From a bacterium (GTDB lineage Bacteria > SZUA-79 > Acidulodesulfobacterales > Acidulodesulfobacteraceae), in NCBI GenBank assembly GCA_021822625.1, contig JAKAQK010000004.1, positions 1 to 41,660 of the forward strand: a stretch of 41,660 bases of DNA, in the 5' to 3' direction. The stretch's first letter is position 1. Each line of letters begins with the position of its first letter. The notes below the pieces were generated by a model. That model made no database searches, was not told where the DNA came from, and saw only the letters and a program-made list of their open reading frames with translations. The position numbers were made by a program, and so were the translations under genes. Shown here in pieces: positions 1 to 7,999 of this stretch.

Positions 1-328
1 GCAAACTCCAGAGGATCATTGGGTGCAGTCCTTCAGATATTATAATATTTTTTAATCCGAGCTGATTTAAGGTAATAATATCGGAAAATAACGCAATTCT
101 GTTTTTATCTCTCATATTAACGGAATACGTTATTGCCGTATCAGGACTTTCATCGGACATTAGCTTGCAGAGCAATATTGCGTTAAAACCAAAATTTTGT
201 TCGATAATTATATTTTTAATATCGATAATTCTATTTTTGCTGAGTTCATTTAATAATATTTTCAATTCTTTTAAAAAATCGACATAATTTTCACTTAAAG
301 GGGATTCTATTTCAGGTATAATATTCAT
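1..328 (-). CDS. metF: Methylenetetrahydrofolate reductase, N-terminal part (cut by window edge)
   Basis: An open frame of 109 codons starts at ATG 328 and runs off the left edge without a stop. Residues around 60-105 carry a pattern typical of methylenetetrahydrofolate reductases: a Thr at the end of a strand (TYSVNMRDKNR), a helix of the type ALFSDIITLNQLGLKN and then a strand ending in EGLHP, where the family normally has a nucleotide-binding GDxP-like turn. The gene begins 12 nt after the metV stop. That tandem arrangement is characteristic of the MetV-MetF complex of the methyl branch of the Wood-Ljungdahl pathway, which reduces methylene-THF to methyl-THF. The assignment relies on this context because the barrel is mostly missing and the first 50 residues are not diagnostic. 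Confidence 0.7.
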   Translation of the reverse strand, partial: MNIIPEIESPLSENYVDFLKELKILLNELSKNRIIDIKNIIIEQNFGFNAILLCKLMSDESPDTAITYSVNMRDKNRIALFSDIITLNQLGLKNIIISEGLHPMILWSL

Positions 329-339
329 ATAGTAAATCC

Positions 340-975
340 TTAAATATTTTTTTTAAAAGTCTTTATACTATAATCCCTGGGAGAAAAAATACGGGCTATA
401 TTTTCTTCTTCCCCAAAATTTTTCATATTTACGTACGAGTTCATAAATATACAATTTGCTTCTTCGTCGACCTCGCATTTAATACCATTATGCCCTTCGC
501 AAGGACCATTTAGCAATCCTTTAGGGCAGAGCGTAATTGTACACACGCCGCCTGTAAAATTTAACCTGCATTCATCGCATCCGCGGCACAAAGGGCTATA
601 TTCGCCTATATGCTCAGTCTTGGCTATAAATTTACTGTTTGTTCCTGTAATTATCTTTTTTTTAGTAAACTCGCTTATCGTTTGAACGCCCGTTCCGCAT
701 GAAAGTACAACAACGGCATCGGTATTTGCAAGATTATCCTCAACAAAACGCATATCTTCTTTTAGCACTCTCATATCGCAAGGCTCATCGATAGAGATGG
801 TAAATGTTATATTTTTACCCTCTTTTTTTAATGATTGCGCCATTTCTCCGACCTGCGCGGAACCGCCGGTCAGGCATATAGATGCGCATGATGCACATCC
901 TACGATGCCTATATTTTGATATTTTTTTGCGGCATCTATTATTTCTTTAATATCTTTTTTTGTAGTCAGAAACAT
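340..975 (-). CDS. metV: MetV-type zinc/iron-sulfur partner of methylenetetrahydrofolate reductase
   Basis: This 211-residue protein has the layout of the MTHFR C-terminal family (MetV). An N-terminal half of Rossmann-like character carries GCASCASICLTGG (residues about 26-38). A C-terminal cysteine cluster follows, with CRGCDEC, then a Cys-x-Thr-x-x-x-CPKGLLNGPCEG stretch and a further CEV/C pair. In acetogens MetV binds MetF and is needed to reduce methylene-THF to methyl-THF; its cysteines are thought to bind zinc or an Fe-S cluster. The gene lies 12 nt before metF and 18 nt after the htrA stop, so all are probably on one transcript. The ATG at 975 is preceded only by a weak purine stretch. 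The family call is firm. The electron donor cannot be read from here because no HdrA/MvhD or RnfC2 gene is in the window. Confidence 0.88.
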   Translation of the reverse strand: MFLTTKKDIKEIIDAAKKYQNIGIVGCASCASICLTGGSAQVGEMAQSLKKEGKNITFTISIDEPCDMRVLKEDMRFVEDNLANTDAVVVLSCGTGVQTISEFTKKKIITGTNSKFIAKTEHIGEYSPLCRGCDECRLNFTGGVCTITLCPKGLLNGPCEGHNGIKCEVDEEANCIFMNSYVNMKNFGEEENIARIFSPRDYSIKTFKKNI

Positions 976-993
976 TTTTTTGTCACTTCTCTT

Positions 994-2169
994 TTAAGAC
1001 GGCTGGGCGCCAAGTTTTACTTTAATAAATTTAATTTTATTATTTTTTGTATGTACTTTTAAAACTACAACCTGTCCAGGAACGAAAGAGCTGATCATTC
1101 TTTCGAGGCTGGAAAAAGAATCGACCTCTTTATTGTTTATTCTGGTTATAATATCCCCGCCTAAAACATAAGTCATAGCCTTCATCTGTATTATCCTTTT
1201 TCCTGCCCTTATTCCAGCTTTATATGCAGGGCTCCGTGGAAAAACTTTCTCGACCAAAAGACCTTTGCTTACATTTTTAATTCCGAAAAGCGTGCTAAAA
1301 CTTTTCGTTACTTTTATAGCTTCTATTCCAAGCCATGGTTTTATTATTCGGCCGTATTTTATTAATTCAGGAATATTTCTTTCCGCAAGATTAATAGGTA
1401 TAGCAAAACCGATATTCTGAGCTTCTCCTGCCAATTTTGCAGTATTAATGCCGATAACGTGTCCTCTGTAGTTCACCAAAGGTCCGCCGGAATTGCCAAA
1501 ATTAATAGCCGCATCCGTCTGTATTATATTTCCGTAAAATCTTGCGGTGGGAAAAACCAATGACCTTTTAAGTCCGCTTATGATACCGGTCGTGACGGTT
1601 TGATATAAATTGTAGGGATTACCTATAGCCATAACCCTTTCACCTACTTTCAAATTATTAGAGTTTCCTAAAATGACCGGTATTATTTTTCTGCCTTTAG
1701 GATTAATATGGATGATTGCTATATCAGATGAAGGATCGGTACCAATTATGTTGGCTTTTACATTTTTATATTTTAAAAAACTGACATCTATTTTACTTGC
1801 ATTTCCTATAACATGAAAATTGGTTAATATATCTCCGCTATTATTTATAAAAAACCCCGTACCTATATCTTCTTCAGGCATTATCGCCCCGTTTTTCAAT
1901 CTGGCAAATCCCAGCACCTGGATGTGCACAACACTGGGCTGTAATTCATGAAACAGCTTTTCAACAATCGAACTGCTTTTATTTACGGCATTAAATGCAT
2001 AGACATTCGCGACTGCAAATGCAAAGATTAAAGATACTACAGAAAAAACTGATACAACCGTCTTTATTTTAAATTTAGATTTAATTTTATTGCCTGACAC
2101 ATTACCGCATCTGTAATTTTTACAAGCATCATCTGTATTAGCTGTATTATGCCGCCTCTGAAAAAACAT
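994..2169 (-). CDS. HtrA/DegP-family serine protease with one PDZ domain
   Basis: This 391-residue envelope protease carries out protein quality control outside the cytoplasmic membrane. A hydrophobic segment at about residues 37-60 is a signal anchor following a Lys/Arg-rich stretch. The trypsin-like domain shows the full triad: His119 in TNFHVIGN, Asp149 in DPSSDIAI and Ser227 in GNSGGPL. A single PDZ domain fills about residues 285-388 (GLLVEKVFPRSPAYKAGI, then GGDIITRINNKEV). That makes it DegS/HhoB-like in layout rather than two-PDZ DegP. The start at 2169 is supported by GGAGG 5 nt upstream, and it lies inside the last 23 nt of the preceding gene, which suggests translational coupling. 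Its position before metV/metF is unusual and probably reflects co-transcription rather than a shared pathway. Confidence 0.92.
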   Translation of the reverse strand: MFFQRRHNTANTDDACKNYRCGNVSGNKIKSKFKIKTVVSVFSVVSLIFAFAVANVYAFNAVNKSSSIVEKLFHELQPSVVHIQVLGFARLKNGAIMPEEDIGTGFFINNSGDILTNFHVIGNASKIDVSFLKYKNVKANIIGTDPSSDIAIIHINPKGRKIIPVILGNSNNLKVGERVMAIGNPYNLYQTVTTGIISGLKRSLVFPTARFYGNIIQTDAAINFGNSGGPLVNYRGHVIGINTAKLAGEAQNIGFAIPINLAERNIPELIKYGRIIKPWLGIEAIKVTKSFSTLFGIKNVSKGLLVEKVFPRSPAYKAGIRAGKRIIQMKAMTYVLGGDIITRINNKEVDSFSSLERMISSFVPGQVVVLKVHTKNNKIKFIKVKLGAQPS

Positions 2170-3376
2170 TGCTACCTCCGCTCCATTGCTTCGCCTGATG
2201 AATAAAAGCTTCCAGTCTAAGCATTAAATTTGTACTTTCCTGTCCGTCAAACCATAAATTTATCCATGGAAAATTATTTAAATCTTCTCTGAATTTTTTT
2301 GAAATAGCCTGCACTACAGACCCGGGCATACAATGAAAAGGATGTATGGCAACAACCCCTGAATACCCTCTTTTTGCAAAATCTATAGATTCGCCTACCG
2401 TTAAAATAGCCTCTCCGCCTATTGCTATATCAATATATTTTTTTGCATACTCAAGCACTTCTTTAATGCTGGATTCTTTTTGATTTCTGAGCAATTTAGA
2501 AAAAGGTTTAAACATATTTGATTCGTCTTTCCTTTGATAATAATTTACAAGGAAACTTAAAAATATATCTTTAAATTTTTTGTTTCTAAAAGCGTTAACA
2601 GCATATTCATGCGTAGTGAACGTTATCCATTTATATGTTGGAACAACGGAAACTTCCGCCCCAAGCGCTTCAATTTTTTCTATCGTAAAATTATTTGTAA
2701 ATTTATTAAGCCTTAAAAATATTTCTCCTACAATGCCTATTATCGGTCTTTTTTCGTCTTTAATCGGCACGGATTCAAATTTTTTAGCGCATACTTCCAT
2801 TGCGCTATATATCTCTTTCCCTTTCTCTACCGTATCGACGATAATATCTCTGCACTGCTCATAGACTTTTTGCGTCTCGCCTTTATTGATTTCATAAGGC
2901 CGCACTCTATATAATGCTTTTTCTAAAGTATCTATCGCAAGGCACCCCTGCCAAGCGACCCTTCTGAATAAAGTCGCCTTGTCCCCAACGAAATCCGTGT
3001 ATGATTTACCTGCGCTCGGAACTAAAAACTCAACTTCATTATATCCCATGCTATCAAGCACAAGTTCATGCAATCGGTTATACTGCCCAAACTTGCAGGG
3101 ACCCGGCGATGTCGGCATAAAAAAAGCCGACTTCTTTGGGTCAAACCCGGATTTCTCAATAACTTTTATTATGTCGCCCGTCGTAACAAAACAAGGCATA
3201 CACTCATTGCCGTTCGTATATTTTAAGCCGCAATCGATAGTTGAATTATCGGGAGCTTCCATAACTTCAGAATCTACTCCGCATCTTCTGAAAGCGCCGC
3301 TTAATGCGTATGCCGCATCGGACATATATGGAATATAAACCTTCTTGTCAAACACCGAAGTATTAGTATGATGCAT
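2147..3376 (-). CDS. Free-standing C-terminal-type component of the 2-hydroxyacyl-CoA dehydratase activase family
   Basis: The 409-residue protein matches the region that follows the ATPase domain in large BadF/BcrA/HgdC-type activases (DUF2229 and the HgdB-like part). Diagnostic pieces are ECMPCFVTTGD near residue 58, MPTSPGPCKFGQYNRLHE near 88, GQESTN and a late HPFHCMPG. The cysteines probably bind an Fe-S cluster. Members activate, or structurally resemble, radical dehydratases and benzoyl-CoA-type reductases, but many stand-alone versions have no known substrate. The ASKHA ATPase half usually fused or adjacent is absent: upstream there is only a 526-nt spacer. ATG 3376 has AGAGG 9 nt upstream. 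The gene appears to head an operon with htrA, metV and metF, read from the promoter at 3514-3542. The fold and family are likely; the reaction is unknown. Confidence 0.75.
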   Translation of the reverse strand: MHHTNTSVFDKKVYIPYMSDAAYALSGAFRRCGVDSEVMEAPDNSTIDCGLKYTNGNECMPCFVTTGDIIKVIEKSGFDPKKSAFFMPTSPGPCKFGQYNRLHELVLDSMGYNEVEFLVPSAGKSYTDFVGDKATLFRRVAWQGCLAIDTLEKALYRVRPYEINKGETQKVYEQCRDIIVDTVEKGKEIYSAMEVCAKKFESVPIKDEKRPIIGIVGEIFLRLNKFTNNFTIEKIEALGAEVSVVPTYKWITFTTHEYAVNAFRNKKFKDIFLSFLVNYYQRKDESNMFKPFSKLLRNQKESSIKEVLEYAKKYIDIAIGGEAILTVGESIDFAKRGYSGVVAIHPFHCMPGSVVQAISKKFREDLNNFPWINLWFDGQESTNLMLRLEAFIHQAKQWSGGSNVFSEAA

Positions 3377-3902
3377 TTAAACAAACCTCTAAAAATATTA
3401 TTATTTTTATTTTTTAATTAATTGATAATTAATAATCTAACCGACTCCTGCAACTTTGAACGTCGTATTACCTGGCAGCAAGAAACAGCAAAAAAAATTA
3501 TAGTTACCTTTTATATATACTATATCCTATTTATAAAGTCAAATTAATAATAATAATTATCTAATAATATTTATTAATTATTAGAATTTTAAATAAATCT
3601 AAATTTTTTTTATTTTTAATTTCATTAAATTAATTTAATTTTCATCAATTTTTTATTAAAAAAATACATGCAATAAATTTCACATAACTATTTGCTCTAA
3701 TTTTATATAATTTGATATAATCTTAGTATAATAATTAATAATATAGATATAATCTTGAAACAGACTAAGCCGGCAGCTTAAACCTTGTTGCTTTATTTAA
3801 AAATCTTGCTATTTAAATTACTTAAAATTTATTAAACTTTAAATGACGATAGCATCATAATTCTAATTATTATTATATCGCATTTAAATATAAACATATA
3901 AG
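3377..3902. other. Divergent A+T-rich spacer
   Basis: This 526-nt spacer separates the leftward activase/htrA/met operon from the rightward lipid kinase. I found no convincing ORF or RNA gene. It contains a leftward promoter (listed separately) and a less A+T-rich patch at about 3441-3490 in that transcript's leader. It also has small perfect inverted repeats at 3417-3433 (7-bp arms) and 3561-3584 (8-bp arms, about 20 bp upstream of the -35 box). A short hairpin TAAGC-CGGCA-GCTTA lies at 3766-3780 on the lipid-kinase side. Several TATAAT-like hexamers occur at 3727-3753 on the plus strand, but none has a good -35 partner. Confidence 0.6.
3514..3542 (-). promoter_or_regulatory. Sigma70-type promoter for the activase-htrA-metVF operon
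   Basis: Reading leftwards, TTGACT (3542-3537) and TATATA (3519-3514) are separated by exactly 17 nt. Transcription would start near 3507 and give a leader of about 130 nt before the ATG at 3376. The match is by eye; in such A+T-rich DNA the -10 alone means little, but the -35 with correct spacing is persuasive. Confidence 0.55.
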
Positions 3903-5012
3903 ATGAAATTCCATAATATTATTCTACTATATAATCCTTTTTCCGGACGTTTTTCATTCAAAAAATTAAATTTTATTAAATATTATTTAAATAATTTGAA
4001 TATCAAAACAACATTATTTAATCTTACCGAAAAGGAATTTTGCGACAAATTAAATAATTCGAATAATTATTTTCTCTCTTCTTATGATGCTATATTTCTT
4101 GCAGGTGGAGACGGAAGCCTTAATCATATAATTAATAAATTAGTTTTTACGGATATCCCTATTGCTCACCTGCCCATGGGAACGGTTAATCTGTTTGCGC
4201 TTGAAAATAAAACGCCGTTTAATATAAAAAAAGCATTGGATGATATAATAAATAAATATGAGCCTATGAAGGTTAATTTAGGAAAAATAAACGATAGATT
4301 CTTTTTAATAATGGCAGGTATAGGCTTTGACGCATATGTGGTAAAAGAATTCGAAAACAAACTGCAGACGGCTAATGAGAAATCAATTATTTCTAATAAA
4401 AATAATATATTAAAATATATTAACTATATAAGCAGCGTCATAAAAACTCTAAAAAAATACGAATTTATAGACCTTTCAGTTAACTTGTTCTATGATAGCG
4501 GCAATAATCTTAATAAATTATGTAAATATACAGTATCATCAAAGAATACGGCAAATAATGGGCAAAATTTCATTGAAAAAGCAGTCTCCGACTCAGAAAA
4601 ATGCAGAGTTGAAAATCTTTCTGCCAAAAAAAAATTATATGAAAAAAGCGCTATTGCAAAACAGGTGATTGCTTCTAACCTTAAATATTACGGCGGACCG
4701 TTCAAAGTTTTTCCGGACAGTTCGTGTTTTGACGACAATATTAATGTTAGATTAATCAAAAATATAAATAATCGTTTCAATACATTATCGTGTATGATTA
4801 AATCTATAATATTCAGTAAACAATATATGAAAAATAGCGAAATTTATATAAAAGCAAAAAAAATAATTATAAATGCTTCAGACCAGGCGAAAAATAGCAG
4901 GGTTTACTGTCAGTGCGACGGAGAATTCATCGGCACTCTCCCTGTTGAAATAACAAAAGTTCGAAATGCAGTCACATTACTTATATCGCCTAATGGCGAA
5001 ATTGTGCTATAA
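3903..5012 (+). CDS. Diacylglycerol kinase/YegS-family lipid kinase with a central insertion
   Basis: The protein (369 aa) belongs to the DAGK catalytic-domain superfamily, which phosphorylates diacylglycerol, sphingoid or related lipids at the membrane. The nucleotide-binding signature GGDGSLNH is at residues 68-75, preceded by the NPFSG turn near residue 11 and followed by LPMGTVNLFA, the equivalent of the family GTxN(D)FA motif. The second domain is recognisable from NLKYYGGPFKVFPDS onward. Between the two lies a polar Asn/Lys/Ser-rich stretch of roughly 50 residues that is not normally present. Typical members are about 300 aa, which accounts for the extra length. The gene ends 11 nt before glcD, so the two are probably co-transcribed, although no functional link is obvious. 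The ATG at 3903 has only a weak ribosome site. Confidence 0.85.
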   Translation: MKFHNIILLYNPFSGRFSFKKLNFIKYYLNNLNIKTTLFNLTEKEFCDKLNNSNNYFLSSYDAIFLAGGDGSLNHIINKLVFTDIPIAHLPMGTVNLFALENKTPFNIKKALDDIINKYEPMKVNLGKINDRFFLIMAGIGFDAYVVKEFENKLQTANEKSIISNKNNILKYINYISSVIKTLKKYEFIDLSVNLFYDSGNNLNKLCKYTVSSKNTANNGQNFIEKAVSDSEKCRVENLSAKKKLYEKSAIAKQVIASNLKYYGGPFKVFPDSSCFDDNINVRLIKNINNRFNTLSCMIKSIIFSKQYMKNSEIYIKAKKIIINASDQAKNSRVYCQCDGEFIGTLPVEITKVRNAVTLLISPNGEIVL

Positions 5013-5023
5013 TAATAAATAAG

Positions 5024-6403
5024 ATGGATAAGAAACTTATATATACAGAATTTAGAAATATTTTAGGCGCCGACAGGGTTTTAGCCGAGCGCGAAGAGCT
5101 TTTATGCTATTCGTACGACGCTACAATTAAAGAGTCTATGCCTGATTTCGTCGTCTTTCCGTTAAATGAAGCTGAGATATCGGCTATTGTGAAAGCATGT
5201 AATAAGTTTAGTATTCCAGTCATCGGAAGGGGCGCCGGAAGCGGTTTTTCAGGCGGAAGCGTTCCTATTAAGGGCGGTGCGGTAGTTTCATTTGCTAAAA
5301 TGACAAATATTTTAGAATTAGATGAAGAAAACATGTTTGTAACCGTAGCTCCGGGTATTATCAACGCAGATTTAAAAAATTATCTTGCAGACAAAGGATA
5401 TTTCTATCCTCCAGATCCTGCAAGCTATGAATTTTGCAGCATAGGAGGCAATGTAGCGGAATGCGCCGGAGGACCAAAAGCTGTTAAATACGGCGTCACA
5501 AAAAATTACGTGTATGGTCTTGAAGTGATAACCGGAAGCGGAGAAATTATCAATACTGGTTCGAAAACTATAAAAGATGTAGCAGGTTATAATCTGACGC
5601 AGCTGTTAGTCGGTTCGGAAGGTACTTTAGGTCTTTTTTCAAAAATAATATTGAAATTTTTGCCTAAACCGGAAACATCTAATCTTTTAATTGTTTCTTT
5701 TGATAACTCAACCGACGGTTTTAATGCTGCCTTGTCTCTGTTAAAACTTAACAGCAGACCTTCCATGTTGGAGTTTATGGACAGTTCGTCTATAGCCGCC
5801 GTTAAAAATTATTTTAAAAACAGTTTTATCGATATTAAAGGTGATTTTTTATTTATAATTGAAGCAGACGGCAGCGCAGATGAGGTTAAGAACGCTATTG
5901 AATTATACAAAGACAAACTAAGCAAATTCTCTCCGGTTCTGCTGTTTGCCGCCGGAAACGATGAAGAAAAAAAAGCTATTATGGACGCAAGGAAGGCTAT
6001 TTCACCTGCATTAAGAGCATTCGGAGATTTCAAAATAAACAATGATATCGCCGTGCCTATAAATAAAATAATACAAATTTTAAATGATATTAAGAACATA
6101 TCAACTCAATATAATGTCCCTATTATTAATTTTGGTCATTTCGGAGACGGCAATATTCACGTTAACATAATGTTAGACAAAAGCGATACGCTAATGCTTG
6201 AGCGCGGTGAAAAAGCCAAGTATGAAATTATGAAAAAAACGGTTGAACTCGGCGGCTCTATATCAGGAGAGCACGGGATAGGAACTATGAAAAAAGAATT
6301 TATGAATCTAAAATTTGCGCCATACTATATCAATTTAATGCGTAATATAAAAAAATCATTTGACCCTAATAATATATTAAATCCTGGCAAAATATTCGAT
6401 TAA
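5024..6403 (+). CDS. glcD: FAD-linked 2-hydroxyacid dehydrogenase, GlcD type
   Basis: This 459-residue flavoprotein of the GlcD/D-lactate dehydrogenase family oxidises glycolate, D-lactate or another 2-hydroxyacid. The PCMH-type FAD domain is marked by GRGAGSGFSGGSVP (about 68-81) and PPDPAS, followed by GGNVAECAGGPKAVKYG. The C-terminal FAD-oxidase domain shows the metal/substrate histidines in HFGDGNIHVN (His372, His379) and SGEHGIG (Glu416, His417). Length is normal for the family. It is followed by the Fe-S partner glcF, but there is no glcE, so this is the two-subunit form common in anaerobes, which can pair with electron-transfer flavoprotein or the quinone pool. The substrate cannot be read from sequence. 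The start is ATG 5024, 11 nt after the lipid kinase. Confidence 0.9.
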   Translation: MDKKLIYTEFRNILGADRVLAEREELLCYSYDATIKESMPDFVVFPLNEAEISAIVKACNKFSIPVIGRGAGSGFSGGSVPIKGGAVVSFAKMTNILELDEENMFVTVAPGIINADLKNYLADKGYFYPPDPASYEFCSIGGNVAECAGGPKAVKYGVTKNYVYGLEVITGSGEIINTGSKTIKDVAGYNLTQLLVGSEGTLGLFSKIILKFLPKPETSNLLIVSFDNSTDGFNAALSLLKLNSRPSMLEFMDSSSIAAVKNYFKNSFIDIKGDFLFIIEADGSADEVKNAIELYKDKLSKFSPVLLFAAGNDEEKKAIMDARKAISPALRAFGDFKINNDIAVPINKIIQILNDIKNISTQYNVPIINFGHFGDGNIHVNIMLDKSDTLMLERGEKAKYEIMKKTVELGGSISGEHGIGTMKKEFMNLKFAPYYINLMRNIKKSFDPNNILNPGKIFD

Positions 6404-6522
6404 ATGTTTGTATGTGCTACCAATTTACTAACTGCACTATAAAATTACTCATTTGATTTTCAACCAATTTATTAACCAAATGAAAGACATTTTGCATAAT
6501 ATAATAACTAAAGAACAAAAAA

Positions 6523-7902
6523 TTGGAAAATATTTTAAATACAGCGCTAAAAAGTTTTGAAAATTGTGTTAAATGTGGAAAATGTCTATCTGTCTGTCCA
6601 TCATATAATGCTACTTTTAATGAATTTTTAAGTCCGAGAGGCCGCATTCGTTTGATTGCATCCGAGGTAAAAGATGAATTGCCTCTGAGGATATCAAAAT
6701 TTGAACAATCTATGTCTACTTGCCTTCTTTGCGGCAGATGCGCCGATATTTGCCCAAATGGAGTAAAAACAGGTCCATTAGTCATAGAAGAAAAGAACAA
6801 ATTTAACAAGATTAAAAATGAAAGATTTTCTATTGACAATCTTGCTCTAAATGCTTTAAAAACTAATAACAGATTGATGCTTTCTTCCGGTTTGCGGCTT
6901 TCAAATATTTTTAAATTTAAAAATTTGAATATTCCGAAACCCTCCGGCAGACCATTTATTTTACATAAAGATTTAAAATTTACCGCCGATAATAATTTTT
7001 TGGATAAAGGCGATAACAAATACAAGTCCGAAGCAAATAATATTGCCGATAGAAATTTAAAATCCATTCGTATTGAGGCCGAAGAACACAATGCTCATAA
7101 TTTTATTAAAGATATGACCGTCGGCTATTTCAGCGGATGCGTATTCAACAGCATTTATCCTGAAATATCTGCAAGCACCGTCAGCGCATTAAATAAAAAT
7201 AACATATCTGTTTTTGTTCCGTTTTCTCAATCTTGTTGCGGACTACCGCACATATCAAGCGGGGATACCGCTTCTTTTAAGGAACTTGCATTAAATAACG
7301 CCTTAAGTTTTAAAGGAAAGAAACTGGAATATATTGTAACTTCCTGCGCTTCATGTTCCTTCTCGATTAATAAATTATATCCTTTATATTTTAGCGCCGA
7401 AGAAAAAAATAAAACAAAAGAAAACGAAAGAACCGAGGTTTTAAACTTTTCTAAAAAATTAGTAGATATCTGGGAGTTTTTCAGCATTCTTAAAAAAAGG
7501 GGCATAAATATAAAACAGGGGGCATTAAAGAAAGAATTAGATGCGGTATTTCATATACCGTGCCATTTAAAAAATTCAGCTAATTTTATTCCTGTTTCAA
7601 AAAATGAAAATCTTATCGGCGAAGCGGGCAGTATCATAGATAATATAAACGGATTAAATCTAAAACCGCTGAAACATAATTATTGCTGCGGAAACGGCGG
7701 TATGTTCAATATGCGTCATTATGCCATGTCAATAGATATTACGAAAAGAAAATTTGAAGAAATAAACGATGCCAAGCCAGAGGTTATATTAACCTCGTGT
7801 TCCGGATGTATGCTTTCTTTGAAAGACCAAAAGAACATAGAAAACGGCAAAAATGAAATTCCCGTAAAACATCTCATTGAATTGTATGACAAAAGCATAT
7901 AA
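6523..7902 (+). CDS. glcF: Iron-sulfur subunit of 2-hydroxyacid oxidase, GlcF type
   Basis: The 459-residue protein begins with two ferredoxin-type 4Fe-4S motifs, Cys15/18/21/25 and Cys67/70/73/77, each followed by Pro. It then has two CCG (cysteine-rich) domains: CCGLPHISSGD with a downstream SCASC, and HNYCCGNGG with a downstream TSCSGC. That is the GlcF/LutA/HdrD-like layout that passes electrons from the GlcD flavin. A Lys/Asn-rich stretch around residues 145-190 links the two halves. The first usable start is TTG at 6523, since an in-frame stop lies at 6505-6507 and no ATG follows until well inside the Fe-S motif region. The ribosome site (AAAGAA) is weak. The gene is 119 nt downstream of glcD and very likely works with it. 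Confidence 0.88.
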   Translation: MENILNTALKSFENCVKCGKCLSVCPSYNATFNEFLSPRGRIRLIASEVKDELPLRISKFEQSMSTCLLCGRCADICPNGVKTGPLVIEEKNKFNKIKNERFSIDNLALNALKTNNRLMLSSGLRLSNIFKFKNLNIPKPSGRPFILHKDLKFTADNNFLDKGDNKYKSEANNIADRNLKSIRIEAEEHNAHNFIKDMTVGYFSGCVFNSIYPEISASTVSALNKNNISVFVPFSQSCCGLPHISSGDTASFKELALNNALSFKGKKLEYIVTSCASCSFSINKLYPLYFSAEEKNKTKENERTEVLNFSKKLVDIWEFFSILKKRGINIKQGALKKELDAVFHIPCHLKNSANFIPVSKNENLIGEAGSIIDNINGLNLKPLKHNYCCGNGGMFNMRHYAMSIDITKRKFEEINDAKPEVILTSCSGCMLSLKDQKNIENGKNEIPVKHLIELYDKSI

Positions 7903-7927
7903 ACAACATGCTCATGCATTCTCTTAT

Positions 7928-7956
7928 TTAACTTTTATGCTAATTTAAAAAGTTAA
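7928..7956. terminator. Weak hairpin between convergent glcF and glyA
   Basis: TTAACTTTT (7928-7936) is perfectly complementary to AAAAGTTAA (7948-7956) across an 11-nt loop. It lies in the 97-nt gap between the converging ends of glcF and glyA, where a bidirectional terminator is expected. The stem holds only one G-C pair, so it may not terminate efficiently. This is inference from position and symmetry. Confidence 0.3.
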
Positions 7957-7999
7957 TCTGGTAAATTGAAATTGAGACTTACGCGTTCTTATTCAGCTT

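Noticed and set aside
3690-3760. Plus-strand promoter for the lipid kinase from several TATAAT-like hexamers.
   Set aside because: None of the hexamers has a reasonable -35 at 16-18 nt, and such hexamers are expected by chance in this composition.
6417-7091. Long leftward open frame (224 codons) opposite the start of glcF.
   Set aside because: It is a shadow of glcF, which has two intact ferredoxin motifs and CCG domains on the plus strand; the opposite translation resembles no family.
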